Source: Embiotoca jacksoni (Eukaryota > Chordata > Actinopteri > Embiotocidae). Taken from it: 64,000 nt of DNA. The translations under genes and the position numbers were made by a program. The notes beneath the pieces were generated by a model. That model worked only from the letters and a program-made list of their open reading frames with translations, did no database searches and had not been told where the DNA came from. Shown here piece by piece: positions 1 through 13,043 of the stretch (position 1 is its first letter; the number at the start of each line of letters is the position of its first letter). The stretch covers positions 6,817,001-6,881,000 of the forward strand of contig JAKOON010000003.1 in assembly GCA_022577435.1 (NCBI GenBank), written 5' to 3'.

Positions 1-183
1 TAGTGGGCTGATGGGCCGACTTTATGAGACATATTGTTGAAAGTGTTTGCTGTGGGTGTTTGTGCTTGATGCTTATTTGCCTCACTGGGTTCCAAAATGC
101 TCTGAGCGCTGTCGGTGGGGCCGAACTGAGCAATTATTTCCCAATTGTACACTTTAGGGCTGCAGTCTGAGGTCACTAATGAG

Positions 184-184
184 G

Positions 185-243
<59 letters not shown>

Positions 244-275
244 TGTGTAAGTACGTGTGTGTTTGTGTGTGTGTT
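184..275. repeat. (TG)n microsatellite
   Basis: TG repeats with scattered TA/TT interruptions; the 65-aa His/Thr-rich reading frame over it is an artefact. Confidence 0.97.
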
Positions 276-1751
276 GCAATGCTGTATCCACACAAACTGT
301 GGCTGAAGGAAAACTGTGTAGTGTGTATTGCGCCCAGGCTGTGCAGCCCATAGTGTTGCGTGTTGCAAAAATAAATGCATATTACTTAAATCATTACAAT
401 TTCTTCTAATTCACATGCACAACACAAATGAAAACTGGAGAGGCTGTAGCGCTGACTCTAAATGGACCCTGATTAAAGTGTTATGACTAATTGTGCCATT
501 CGGTTTTCTTGGGTATTTGAAAGAACTGCTGTGATTAGTTCACGGCTCATTAACTGTAGTCCTCAGAGGCAATGAAGCTTTCAAGGACACATCAATTGTG
601 AGTGGACCAAAGCAGTATTTTGTATAGCTGCAAGTTGGTGTGAACACAGATTTATGTATTTAAATGTTTTCTGTTGAGTCTGGGCCGTTTTGGACAATTT
701 GACATAATGAGTGACAGGTAATATAAAGAGAGAGACTCCATGCATCACTACGGAAACCCTTGAACCCACAGCATTGAATTACATTTTTCAAGATAATTTT
801 AAGAATGTTTTTTCAAAAAATAATCTTTGTTACAAATTACAATTGTTAATGCCTGGTGCACACTAGAGGATTTTCAAATCTTAACCGGTTTTAGTGACGG
901 ATTTAAAAATAAAAAAAATAAAAAAGTATATTCTAATCATTAGAATGCACAAACCAGATGATTCAGTCAACGAGCAAGACCACACACTTGGCATTGATAC
1001 TAAACCATGTCAGAGTAGAGACTCCAGATCAAACGTGGATCAAACCTGAAGGTGGACCGATGTTGTTAGCTAGGTAACTAGCACCCAAAAACAAAGTAAG
1101 AGAAAAAAAACGGAGAATATAGTCGTGGCTTAGGAGACAGAATCAGCACAGCTTATACACTTTGCAGCACAAGCTGGAGATGAATTTGAAAAAAATGTTT
1201 TATTGTTGGTCTTGAACCGGGTGAGTGCAAGCTACTGCTACAAGTTAACGTTGTCGTTATGAGTTACACAAGTGAAGGGGGGCAGTGAAACCTGTGACCA
1301 TTAGAACGGCAGCCATTTATACATTACCTGACCTTCCACAGCCAAGGAGATGCCGCTCCATATCCGGTCAGCTCTCTTTAATTTGCTAATGTGGGTTTCT
1401 GCTCGATATCCCCTTGCTGCTGCTTTCACACTGCAGGATTTCAAGTCTTCAATATCAAATGCATTTGCTATTTACAGTTCGAAATGGGGGAGACTCCAAT
1501 CCAGTCAGTGACATTAAGATTATGTCTGGAAACATCTCGTACCATGGGATCATTTGGGGAGATATTCGGTGGAGACCAGCCTTGAACCTGAAATGCCCCC
1601 ATGATTGCTGGGAGGAGCAAAACTGACCCCAAATTGTCCTAATTATTGCTAGTGTGAAGCGATTAGTGATGCTAATGATGGGTTGGGAATGGGATGGCAT
1701 GTTATTTAGTGAAATTAGCATGAAGTCAGGACTCTGAATGAATGAATCATC

Positions 1752-1820
1752 TAAACTGCTTTCATTGACCTGGAACACTTGTTCAATGACCTGGAACACT
1801 TGGTCAATGAAAGCAGTTTA
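1752..1820. repeat. Perfect 19-bp inverted repeat with a duplicated loop
   Basis: Arms TAAACTGCTTTCATTGACC (1752-1770) and its exact complement (1802-1820), separated by 31 nt. Inside, TGACCTGGAACACTTG occurs twice (from 1765 and from 1787, period 22). It could form a hairpin or cruciform. It lies in the terminal dnai1 intron. Confidence 0.85.
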
Positions 1821-2144
1821 TTATTCATGGCAGTCATGAATAATGAAAAAGTGCAGTCAGCATCCAGATTGTTCACAGATTTAAAGTAAAAGGAAAAAAA
1901 TAAGTAGTACCAGTATAATAGCAACACTTGCAGAACAAACTTCTCAAAACTGAAACTGCTGTAGAGCCTTAACAATAAAACAAAGAGAGCAAACGTGGAT
2001 GGGTAAAGCAGCAGCATTTAAAAAGGGAGGTTAATCGTCTTACTGCTTATAAAATAGCTTAAAACAGGTATAGCTCTTGGGTAAATTACCTCAAAGGATT
2101 CTGCTGTTAATGACCGTCTCTCTCTCGCATGTTAAGTTTCTTAC

Positions 2145-5100
2145 CTTGGGCTTCTTGCGTAGGTTAGGAGAGAGTTTGAGGCTGGTGACATGGCCTCGAT
2201 CATCACCCACTATGATGATGGGATGAATGGGATTGAACTCGATGTGAGTCAGCTTTGTCTTCTTTTTGTCCACCACCTGCTGCTGGCAGAGAGCCTGGTA
2301 TTTGTTGACGTTGAGGTCAAAAACATGAACCTGGGAAAGAAGAGTCATCATACCAGTTAACGTGTTTATTTTGAACTGTTTTGACCCTCTGACTTAACTG
2401 ACATTTCAGTTGTACGCTATTACAACAACACTGCGCGAGTCCCTCAATAAAAATCGTATAAAAAAACTAACCTCCATATTTGGTCTTGAGGATATAAGTG
2501 TTGAGGGCTAAATGTGTCATTACAGATGACTTTTTCCTATCCTGTGTGTGTTTTTTTTTTTTTTATTAACAGGAGAATAGTGGTGCACAATGCTCTGCAG
2601 GGATGCAAGTCTGACCATCTGGTGAAAGGAAGGGTGTTCCTAGTAATTCCATGAGTGTGTACTAGTAGTGCATGTGTATGCATGTGTTTCTTTGTGTATG
2701 CTGGCAGGACCAAGATGCTTACGATGATTTTATATGCATCTTTATCCAGAAGGAACAAGATCACAGGTATTCTTCTTCCACCCTAAGTGCATGTAGACAA
2801 TCTGTCGACAACAAATGAGCCCACTGCAAAGCACAGCCCACTCCTTTTATCAGAGATGACTGTGCCTGGGCTGCTATGGTTCACACTGTTTATGTGTATC
2901 AGCACCACTCAAGGCATCATAGTCATCATTTGTAACCAATCATCATACTCCACCAGGGTATGACTTTTTGCAACCCCTTATGACTACAGTCATTAAACTA
3001 CAGTGTTTTTGCTATTCATATATAAGCACTAATGTAACATTAGTCATGGTTGATTACAGTGCACACTGACTACATCTGTAATTCAGGCAAGTACTTGAAG
3101 CAGGCAGACATGTTACTGTATTGAATTTATGCCTATAATGTATAATTCATATTAGCATGAATACACAGCCACACATTATAATGTCTTTTCCTATTTTTAA
3201 ATGTAATACTTTATCTAAAGGAGCTTTAGATACCAGTTGCCGTATTAAACAAGATTCTTAGAATCCTCTCAGAGAGCTCTTAACTTAGCCTAAAACATTT
3301 TAGCAAAGAGTCTGAGCTTGGGATTGATTTAGGAAACTTCTCACAGCAACTCTGAGCAAGCAAAGGACAGGAACCCTTATCTTAGTGAGGAGGTGTGGTT
3401 CACCCCTTTGCTATGTGTGACATCCTTTTATAAAATGTGATTGGTTGATCAAAGAAATCCACAATAATGGGCACAGAATGGACAGTGACATCCAGTGGAA
3501 ATAAAATTAACTGCAGGCCAATACGAGATTGTGAAAGAGCTGTTTTTGTTTGTGTGATCACTGCTGGTGAAGACTGCTGATGAAGGCTGCGACAGACTCA
3601 AGTAATTTTTGTAGTTACCAAATATCTACGTGCTGCGATCACTTTCATTCCTGTGTTATTGTGTTGAGTGGGAGAAGTGATCGACCACAAACATCATCCC
3701 TGCACGATATCATTTTTAGTGTTTTATTAACATGCCGTCATTCAGCATTCGAAGTATATTTCTCTTACCTCACTGTACTTCCGCAATTTTCTCCACAAGT
3801 CAAGAAATTATTAAACTCTTAAAATCCTCCTCCATGCTCCTAATAGCTTTTTTCTTTTAAGGGCTAAGATGCTTTGTGAATACCTTTTATGTTTACAAGG
3901 ATCTACTTCTAACTTTCAGGGGAAATTCTTAGAAAAATAAATGCAACTCTAAGAATTTTCATAGAATTTCGCCACTAGGAATAACTTTTAGTCTGAGGAA
4001 TCTTTGTGAATAAGGTCCCAGATGTGCAAAGGATTAAATGCCTCCCAGAAAACTTAATTTAGGTAATATTTAGAATTAAAAGCCAAAGTGTTTTTATAAC
4101 AGCACAAAATCATTGAGGCAAAATAAAACATTGCTTTGGGCTAATGTTGTTAAAGTATTAGATATAAAACTTGTACAAAATATGATGCTAAATTAAATAT
4201 GTGGTAGTCGATGCGCAAAAAAAATTTAAGTGGAGCTGCACAAACAATACTACTAACTTCTAGGAATATTTCATCCTGACACTTTATTTCCTCGACAGCT
4301 AGCTCAGGCGGAGAAGCGGGGGAGGGACAGAATGAGGAGATATTTGTTTGCACCACACAACTTTGAGTCATTCTCGCACCTCAGTCTGCCTGGCAGGTCC
4401 TCATCCTTATGAACACGTGAGAACAAGCACACAAACACATACGCCATTGTGTCTCTGTCATTTTGAAGAATGGCAGCAGCAGCGGCGGCAGCGGCAGACC
4501 AGGTTGTCATCAACAGTTTGTGTACGTCAAGGAGCACGCAGCGCATGCTGAGTCACTCGAGCGCCGTCACACACTTGTCACCGAGAATGAGAAATGCACT
4601 GCACTGAAATCTCTATCCTGGGGAAGATTACGCCGATTGCCATCTGAGACTCCACCGCTGAATGTGAGAAAGCTGTCGACATTCAGTCATTCTTCAAGAT
4701 CTGACGGTAAACAAATCTCAGGGAGAGTTTAGCCTTCACTCGTAATGAATGTAGAAAATATTATTTAGTGGGGATGGTTAAATCCATGTTAGGTTTATTT
4801 AAGATATCTCAAAATGTGTGATTGCAATAAATACTAGTATCACTAATCACTAATAACTGGTCGCCAAAGTGTAAACTATTTTTTGTCAAACACGTCACTA
4901 AAATCAGATTGGAATTATCTACTCAGTATTGAGATCTGCTCACTGAGAAAAAAAATGAATCAGCCACGCTGACCTTGACCAGTTTTATAATCTTGTCCTT
5001 CCTTTTGCTTTTCAAATTGTGCTTGTGAGATGTATGCCAGCTGATGAACTCTTAATGAGTTTTTTAATAGCTGCTGAAAACTGCTTTTGATCTAGTTTCA

Positions 5101-7384
5101 AAGAATAAATTAATATCCACATGAGACATACACTTTCTAGAAAAGTCATTTCAATCAATTTTTTCACCAAAAGATTTTCACAATTAAACAAAGTATTGAT
5201 TTTCTGTATGTACTGCAGGATTCTACTTGTACACTATAACATAAGCATCTGATTTGTACACAGGATGTGAATTTGTTGGGAAATCTGATGTTTCCTCATT
5301 TGCATGTCTTATCAAGACTGATGCTTGGTTGAGGAATATTTAGCATAATGAAGGCGAGTATACTAGAGCGAGTCTTGTGGCGTCCTGTGGTGACTAAATG
5401 CTGATGTTGGAGAGGACAACACACACACACACACTATCACATAAGGCATCTCTCAAATTGCCCAGCTCTCATTCCCTCATTGTCATTCTCACTTGACTTC
5501 ATTTGGCACACTGAACAGGAAATGTGTCAGACATAGCACTCTGGACTTTCACAGTGTGGCGCAGACTGTGAAGACAAACAGATGGGGACAGCTTGCAGCC
5601 ATACTAAGAAAATATGTGGAGATAAGCAACACAGCATTCACTGAAATTACTTTTGGCTGGAATCAATAACTGCTGGCAGAGCAGGAAACCCCTTTGAGAC
5701 GAGATACAATGTTTGAACAAACTTGATTGCCTGAGGCTATTCAGCAATAATCTCAGGCTTAGCCGGAGACCATAGCCAGCCAGGTTTAGCCAGCTGAGAC
5801 TGTAGCTATTATTAAAAGGATATTAATTAGTTGGGTGGCAGGTGGTAGATGGTGCAGCTGTTTGTTATTTTGCATGTTCAGTCAGGCAAGTGTCAAGCTC
5901 ATGTTGTCTTAGGTACACAGCAAATGTAAGGTGCCTGTAACAGCTGTTCAGACTAGCATCCTATAGGCCCTCATATGCAGGTCTGAAGCTGCTTGTATAC
6001 TGTGATAAGCCAATATCAGTTGGAGCCATGAAAATATCTTGTACTTCACATGCAATTGCATTTTTTTTTAATCTAGTATCTTTAGATCATTAGTAATGTG
6101 TCCCTTTTTCTAGTCCTAGTTGTACAAAAAACAACAACATTTAAATAAACTTTTTAATACAATTAAGAGATATTTTCTATTCTTAGCTTATTATTAATGA
6201 ATGCAGTCTGATTCAACACTCCTGCCAGGCATCCTACCTCCATCAGGGTTATTAAATGTTTTTGTTGAACCTGTTGTTGAATAAATTACATGGTCATTTT
6301 GGAACCTGTAGTTTGTGATGGTGTCGTATTGCACTGGACTGAAAGGTGTTATTAATATTTTGTCCACCGTTTGTATTTTAATGACATTGCTAAGTTGCAC
6401 ATTCTTACTGTCTTGGTGCAAAATCTGCATTCTTCCACTAAAAATAAAAAAAACCTGAAGTAGCTTGAACCAGAGTATTCTTAATGGATAATACAAAAAT
6501 AGTTAGGAGCTGTTGAACTATCAGGTTATGCTGTGGGTTCCAAACTTAAGGAAGAATTTAGAAAGACTTACTGTTCCATCGATTGTCACAGCAGCAAAGA
6601 CTGTGGAGGAGTAAGGAGCCCAGGCAACATCTCCAACGGGTGCTTTCAGGTCAAAGGTGAACATGGGAGTGCTGGAAAAACCCACCGACATATTAGGTCA
6701 GAAGAAACAGGAAATATCAAACTAATCATACTGCATGGACCGCAAAGTGTTCAATATGATGATTCATATAATTATACAAAGCTCCTCTGTATAACTGGAG
6801 TGGTTCACACAATCTATCCTAATATTTGATCTGTTCCTGGATAAAAAAAAAACAGTACTTGATTACTATAATCATAGTATTAGTTAGTAGACCTGTGACT
6901 TCTTTCCTACAAGTTTCCAGTAGTGGAGAACCATTAGTAGACTGTCATGTAACATCAGTTACAGCATGTCCAGATACCTGGTCTCATCAGAGCCTGGCAC
7001 AGGAAACATATGGACTTCAAACAGAAGTTTCCAGCACACTGTTTCTTCACATTATTACTTTGTGAAACACCACAGGAAGCAAGATGAAGAAATGAATTAC
7101 CGGGCACCTATGGGCCATCTTCAAATATTAAGGAGGGACCATGTGTCCAATTCACATTTGTGTGAGTTTGAAAGTGAAAGTGAGAGAGACAGACAAAGTA
7201 AAACTTTCAATAGATTGTATCTATAGAAACAAATAAGTACAGACTTGCATGTGTATAGAAAGCAATTTGCACCTGCAGTGTGTTCCTAACTGGTGTTTGA
7301 TTTTTTTTAACGGCTGAACTAATTTAAAAACAACACCTGAAAAGGCCTTATGGGCACATTTTACAAGTGAAGCGGAGCTCAAAA

Positions 7385-7458
<74 letters not shown>

Positions 7459-10400
7459 CACACACACAAACACAGGTTGGTACACAGGGAATTAATAGTC
7501 ATGGCGATATAAATACAGCATTATGTTGTCGTTACTATTCTGTAATCAACTTTTGCTACCCATTAGAGGTGAGTTACAAATGTCTTGCATCTTTTTCCTG
7601 CTAGAGAGCCTCTGAAAACCTGAAATAACGATTAAATATAAATATTATTTCACTGAACAAAATCACAAGAAACTGAAGAGTGCTGGATATTTTAAAATCA
7701 ACAACTCAGATTGACTCAGATTGCCTGAATTTTTACGATCTATTTTGGTACATCTTGTATGACACTTACACATATGGAGTCACACTAGTTGTCAAGCTTC
7801 TACTTTTCACCCAACTTTGAGCTTCACAGGGAGAATGTAACACTGAGTATTTCATGTTTTCCCCCAGAGATTACACCCTCCTCTGCAAATATGCCCCAGC
7901 CACCCCGTGGGAGTCACTAGCATAGCAAGTACATGATCCCTCAACAGCCTCCAACTAGCCAACAATGCCAACTGTGCTTAATGGGACACCCAGTTAAGCC
8001 AGCAGTGACAGAGATTGAAACCTAGTCACTGTAATGGTGGGCGGGCGTAATAGTGCCACGTAACCCGGAAATCATAATTTTTTTTTCAACATGTACTACA
8101 ACATGTTTGCGATGGACATGTGTTCGTATTTCTCAATAAATGAAATTACAATAATGTACAACTAGAAAAAACTGCACAGAAATGGAAACAACACTTGATG
8201 AAGGGAAACCAAACTTGACGACAAAATTCTACTAAAAAACTAAATAAAATAGAACCAAAAAAGAATGTTAACTTTTCAACTGTCCTACAACATGCAGTGT
8301 CTAGAGTTAAAATTATGCCACATCTACAGCAGATGCTGGTATTGCCTCTCTTACTTGATGATGTGGTTCCAGATCTTGACAGTCCAATCTGAACTGCAGG
8401 AGATGAAAACCTTTGGATGGAAGTGGTTCCACTTCACATTGTCCACTGGCATGCTGTGGGCATCATAGGTCTCCAGGTACTGGCTTGAGTAAGTCTTGGA
8501 GCACTACGGAATAAATGCAACATCTTAATTTTGACCAAGTGGGTGGTTAAAAAAACAACAACAATATGAGGTTTGAGACACCTACTGTGTTAGAGGATTA
8601 ATGAGATGTCATGGTACAAACAAAACCAACTTACTGTTTAAGAAGTGGACCTATGTGCTTTCACGATACAATATATTAAAGCGCAATAAAGGTACATACA
8701 ATGCAACAATTTACATAAATCCAAGCTTTCAACTACCTATAATAGATTTGTCTGAAAGTTTAACAAACAGCAGACTTAAAGGATTTGAAAACAACTGAAA
8801 CTGATTTCTAACACACTAAGTGATTTCTCACAGCAGGTAAACATTAAACTGTCCAAAATCACAGATTGTTCACTCATCTGCTTCTAATGCAATATGCACT
8901 AAATGGCTTACTAAATAATGAGCAGTAAATTGACATTTTAGAGACTCACTTATTGTCATCACAAACAGCCGAGTGTCTAACAGTCATTTTGTCATCTCTT
9001 AAATATATGGAGCATTGCATCCTGGGATTGTGCGAAGTAAGAAGTGCACATGCTACAGATGCTGCTTTTTTAATTGCAATGCAGAATATCTGTTGTTATT
9101 TTTTGAGGGCAGTACCGTGGATCCATTTACACCAGAATTTAGATTCTCAAATAAAATGGTTGACAGTTCATTTTCTGTGCTATACAGTTAATAGGTGAGT
9201 GATTCCAGAGACAGTCATAATGTTGTTGGTGCTTAGATAAGTTCTGTTAGAGAACTTAAGTGGGTTGAAGAGAAACTGGTGAAGTTTGAAGCTGCACATG
9301 TGGCAACATGTTTTCTGACTCACTGCACCTTTGTTGGTACTTTAAATATCTGGTTATCGAGTAAAACAATTTGCCATTTATTCAGCCTAGGTAGGTCATT
9401 TTAAGTGTTTTCCCTTTTTTCATTGAGAAGGACATTTGCACACTAGGTGATATAGTTTAAAAGAGTGCAGTGGTTTGGTACACATCATGTTGGAGGACTT
9501 TCCAGAGACAGATCTTGAGCATTAGCATTCGCTCAGACAGTCTGAAGGTCGGACTAATCAGCGACCAGTGTCAGAGATTAAGTATGAAGATGTTGTAGTT
9601 GAGTGTTTTCTTCTAAATGTAGCCGCAGCAGTGGTAGAGTTTCAGCTGGTTTTGGCCACATTGATTGGTTAGAGATGATCCAATAGCCTCAAAATTAACC
9701 CAGAGGATTCCCTATGGAGTACCCCGACCTAAATATTCACACTGTGGATTTGGGTCATAAAGCTATAAAAACATTATAAATTTCAAAGGTCCCTCTAACA
9801 CAACAGAAAACATGACACAACTGTTTTTACACACTAAGTAGTAGTATTCCTGACAAGGAAACATACAAAACAAAAGACATTACTTGGACAGAATTTGTAA
9901 AGTTACCTTGTGGAGAATCTAAAATTGCATACCTATATAATATACAGTGCATCCGGAAAGTATTCACAGCGCTTCACTTTTTCCACATTTTGTTATATTA
10001 CAGCCTTATTCCAAAATGGATTAAATTCATTTTTTCCCTCAAAATTCTACACATAATACCCCATAATGACAATGTGAAATACATTTTTTTTTTTTTAATT
10101 TTTGCAAATCTATTAAAAATCAAAAATTAAAAAAATCACATGTACATAAGTATTCACAGCCTTTGCCATTACACTCAAAACTGAGCTCAGGTGCATCCTG
10201 TTTCCACTGATCATCCTTGAGATGTTTCTACAACTTGATTGGAATCCACCTGTGGTAAATTCAGTTGATTGGACATGATTTGGAAAGACACACACCGTCT
10301 ATATAAGGTCCCACAGTTGACAGTGCATGTCAGAGCACAAACCAAGCCATGAAGTCCAAAGAATTGTCTGTAGACCTCCGAGACAGGATTGTATCGAGAC

Positions 10401-12967
10401 ACAGATCTGGGGAAGGGTACAGAAAAATTTCTGCAGCATTGAAGGTCCCAATGAGCACAGTGGCCTCCATCATCTGTAAATGGAAGAAGTTTGGAACCAC
10501 CAGGACTCTTCCTAGAGTTGGCCGCCCAGCCAAACTGAGCGATCGGGGGAGAAGGGCCTTAGTCAGGGAGGTGACCAAGAACCCGATGGTCACTCTGACA
10601 GAGCTCCAACGTTGCTCTGTGAAGAGAGGAGAACCTTCCAGAAGGACAACCATCTCTGCAGCACTCCACCAAGCAGGCCTGGATGGTAGAGTGGCCAGAC
10701 GGAAGCCACTCCTCAGTAAAAGGCACATGACAGCCCACCTGGAGTTTACCAAAAGGCATCTGAAGGACTGTCAGACCATGAGAAACTAAATTCTCTGGTC
10801 TGATGAAACAAAGATTGAACTCTTTGGCCTGAATGCCAAGTGTCATGTTTGGAGGAAACCAGGCAGCGCTCATCACCTGGCCAATACCATCTCTACGGTG
10901 AAGCATGGTGGTGGCAGCATCATGCTGTGGGGATGTTTTTCAGCGGCAGGAACTGGGAGACTAGTCAGGATGGAGGGAAAGATGAATGCAGCAATGTACA
11001 GAGACATCCTTGATGAAAACCTTCTCCAGAGCGCTCTGGACCTCAGACTGGGGCGAAGGTTCATGTTCCAACAGGACAACGACCCGAAGCACACAGCCAA
11101 GATAACAAAGGAATGGTTTCGGGACAACTCTGTGAATGTCCTTGAGAGGCCCAGGCAGAGCCCAGACTTGAACCTGATTAAACATCTCTGGAGAGACCTG
11201 AAAATGGCTGTGCACCGACGCTCCCCATCCAACCTGATGGAGCTTGAGAGGGCCTGCAAAGAAGAATGGGAGAAACTGCCCAAGAATAGGTGTGCCAAGC
11301 TTATAGCATCATACTCAAGAAGACTTGAGGCTGTAATTTCTGCCAAAGGTGCTTCAACAAAGTATTGAGCAAAGACTGTGAATACTTATGTACGTGTTAT
11401 ATTTTCGTTCTTTATTTTTAATAGATTTGCAAAAATTTTAAACAAACTATTTTGACTTTGTCATTATGGGATATTGCATGTAGAATTTTGAGGAAAAAAA
11501 TGAATTTAATCCATTTTGGAATAAGGCTGTACCATAACAAAATGTGTAAAAAGTGAAGTGCTGTGAATACTTTCCAGATGCACTGTATATATAATATCTG
11601 GGCACGGCTTTCCATTGACAGATTATGAAAAAGTCTTGCTATAAGAATTAATGACACAAGCCAGGATAAAAACAGCTTTATGGCTTGTGGGGAGAGCTGT
11701 TGCATTTCTAAGCAATGACAGTTTGATATTGACCTACAGCGAGGTGAAAGATTCTTAATATGTCCTCTCCTGAGGATTCTGCGCCACTAAACCTTGAAGT
11801 GACAGGCATATTTTATCACACGTACTGGGCGTGTGTCAGCAAAACTGCCAAGAGATGTAGGCGAGTAAGGTGATTTTACTGGCTGACAGTAAAGATAGGA
11901 GTCCTCTTTCTACCTGTGCAAAAACGCACCATCAACTGTTTCCGAGTGTCTGGTTTCAACACGAAAATGCAATGAGTAAAATGAGTGGCATTTTATATTT
12001 TCATGGTCAAGAATTCTAAAGGAAGGAGATGAATCTTTAAGGGGTTCCTATATACTGTATTTCTATTGCTTATTAAAACATATTAAGTGGAAATGTAGTT
12101 AATTTAATCACTAATTATAGTATCTTAAAAACATTCATGTGCTCTATACCCGCTTTATCCTGAACAGGGTCACTTTGAGCGAAGGCAGGGTAAACCTTGG
12201 ACAGGTCACCAGTCTGTCACAAAGCCAACACAATGAGATAGACAGAAACAAACACCATTCATGCGCTCATTCACACTTAAGGGCAATTTGTTTTTCAGAA
12301 TCACCAATTAACCTGACATGCCTTTGGATGGTGGGAGGAAGCCGGAGTACCCGGAGGGGACCCACGCAGGCAAAGGGAGAACATGCGAACTCCACACAGA
12401 AAGGCCCCAGGCCTGGGATTGAACTTTCTCACTGAGGCAACAGTGCTAACCACTGCACCACTGTGCTGCCCATGTGCCATAAGAAATCATATCAAAATGG
12501 TAATTTCATCTTTTTCTGTATATATCATTTCAATGAAGTACAATGTGCCCCACTGCAATGGTACAGCTCTTTTATATGATTTAACTTGTATTTAGATGTC
12601 AATGACGTCAATGATGCTCTTTAGTGCTGGAGCCCTTGCTATATTAGGCGGGTGACATTTGCTGACAGATTAAATCACTTGTTGATTTTACTTGTTTCAG
12701 AATATATTCCTCAGGATGAAATGTTGACAATTAATTAATCATTACCACATGCACTTTCCAACATTGCCAGCGTGGGCACCAGCCTGTGTGTGTATTGACA
12801 TTGAGGCACTTGAGTCTCAAGTCTCAATGGGCACCATGAGGATGAGAGAAGGAGGTGGGGGGCAGCCAAAAACTACCAGCTGTCTGTAGTGGACAGAGAG
12901 CGCCTCTGCTTAAAGAGACACATTAAATGCTAAATGCCGAACCTGAAGCACTCCCAACAGGCCACAT

Positions 12968-13043
<76 letters not shown>

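Larger units (their letters stand above)
1..2144 (-). other. dnai1 terminal intron, no exon seen
   Basis: Lies downstream of the last visible dnai1 exon. I looked for the expected Lys-rich C-terminal exon on the minus strand and found none, so it is probably beyond the left edge. Contents: the TG microsatellite and the inverted repeat at 1752-1820. Confidence 0.6.

Noticed and set aside
9013..9040. ZNF143-like motif (GCATCCTGGGATTGTGCGAA) in a dnai1 intron
   Set aside because: Partial match in either orientation, no CpG-rich surroundings and no exon nearby; not enough to call a promoter.
10330..10752. 140-codon minus-strand frame, repeated at 61724-62146
   Set aside because: Antisense shadow of the Tc1 transposase; present in both copies only because the element is duplicated.
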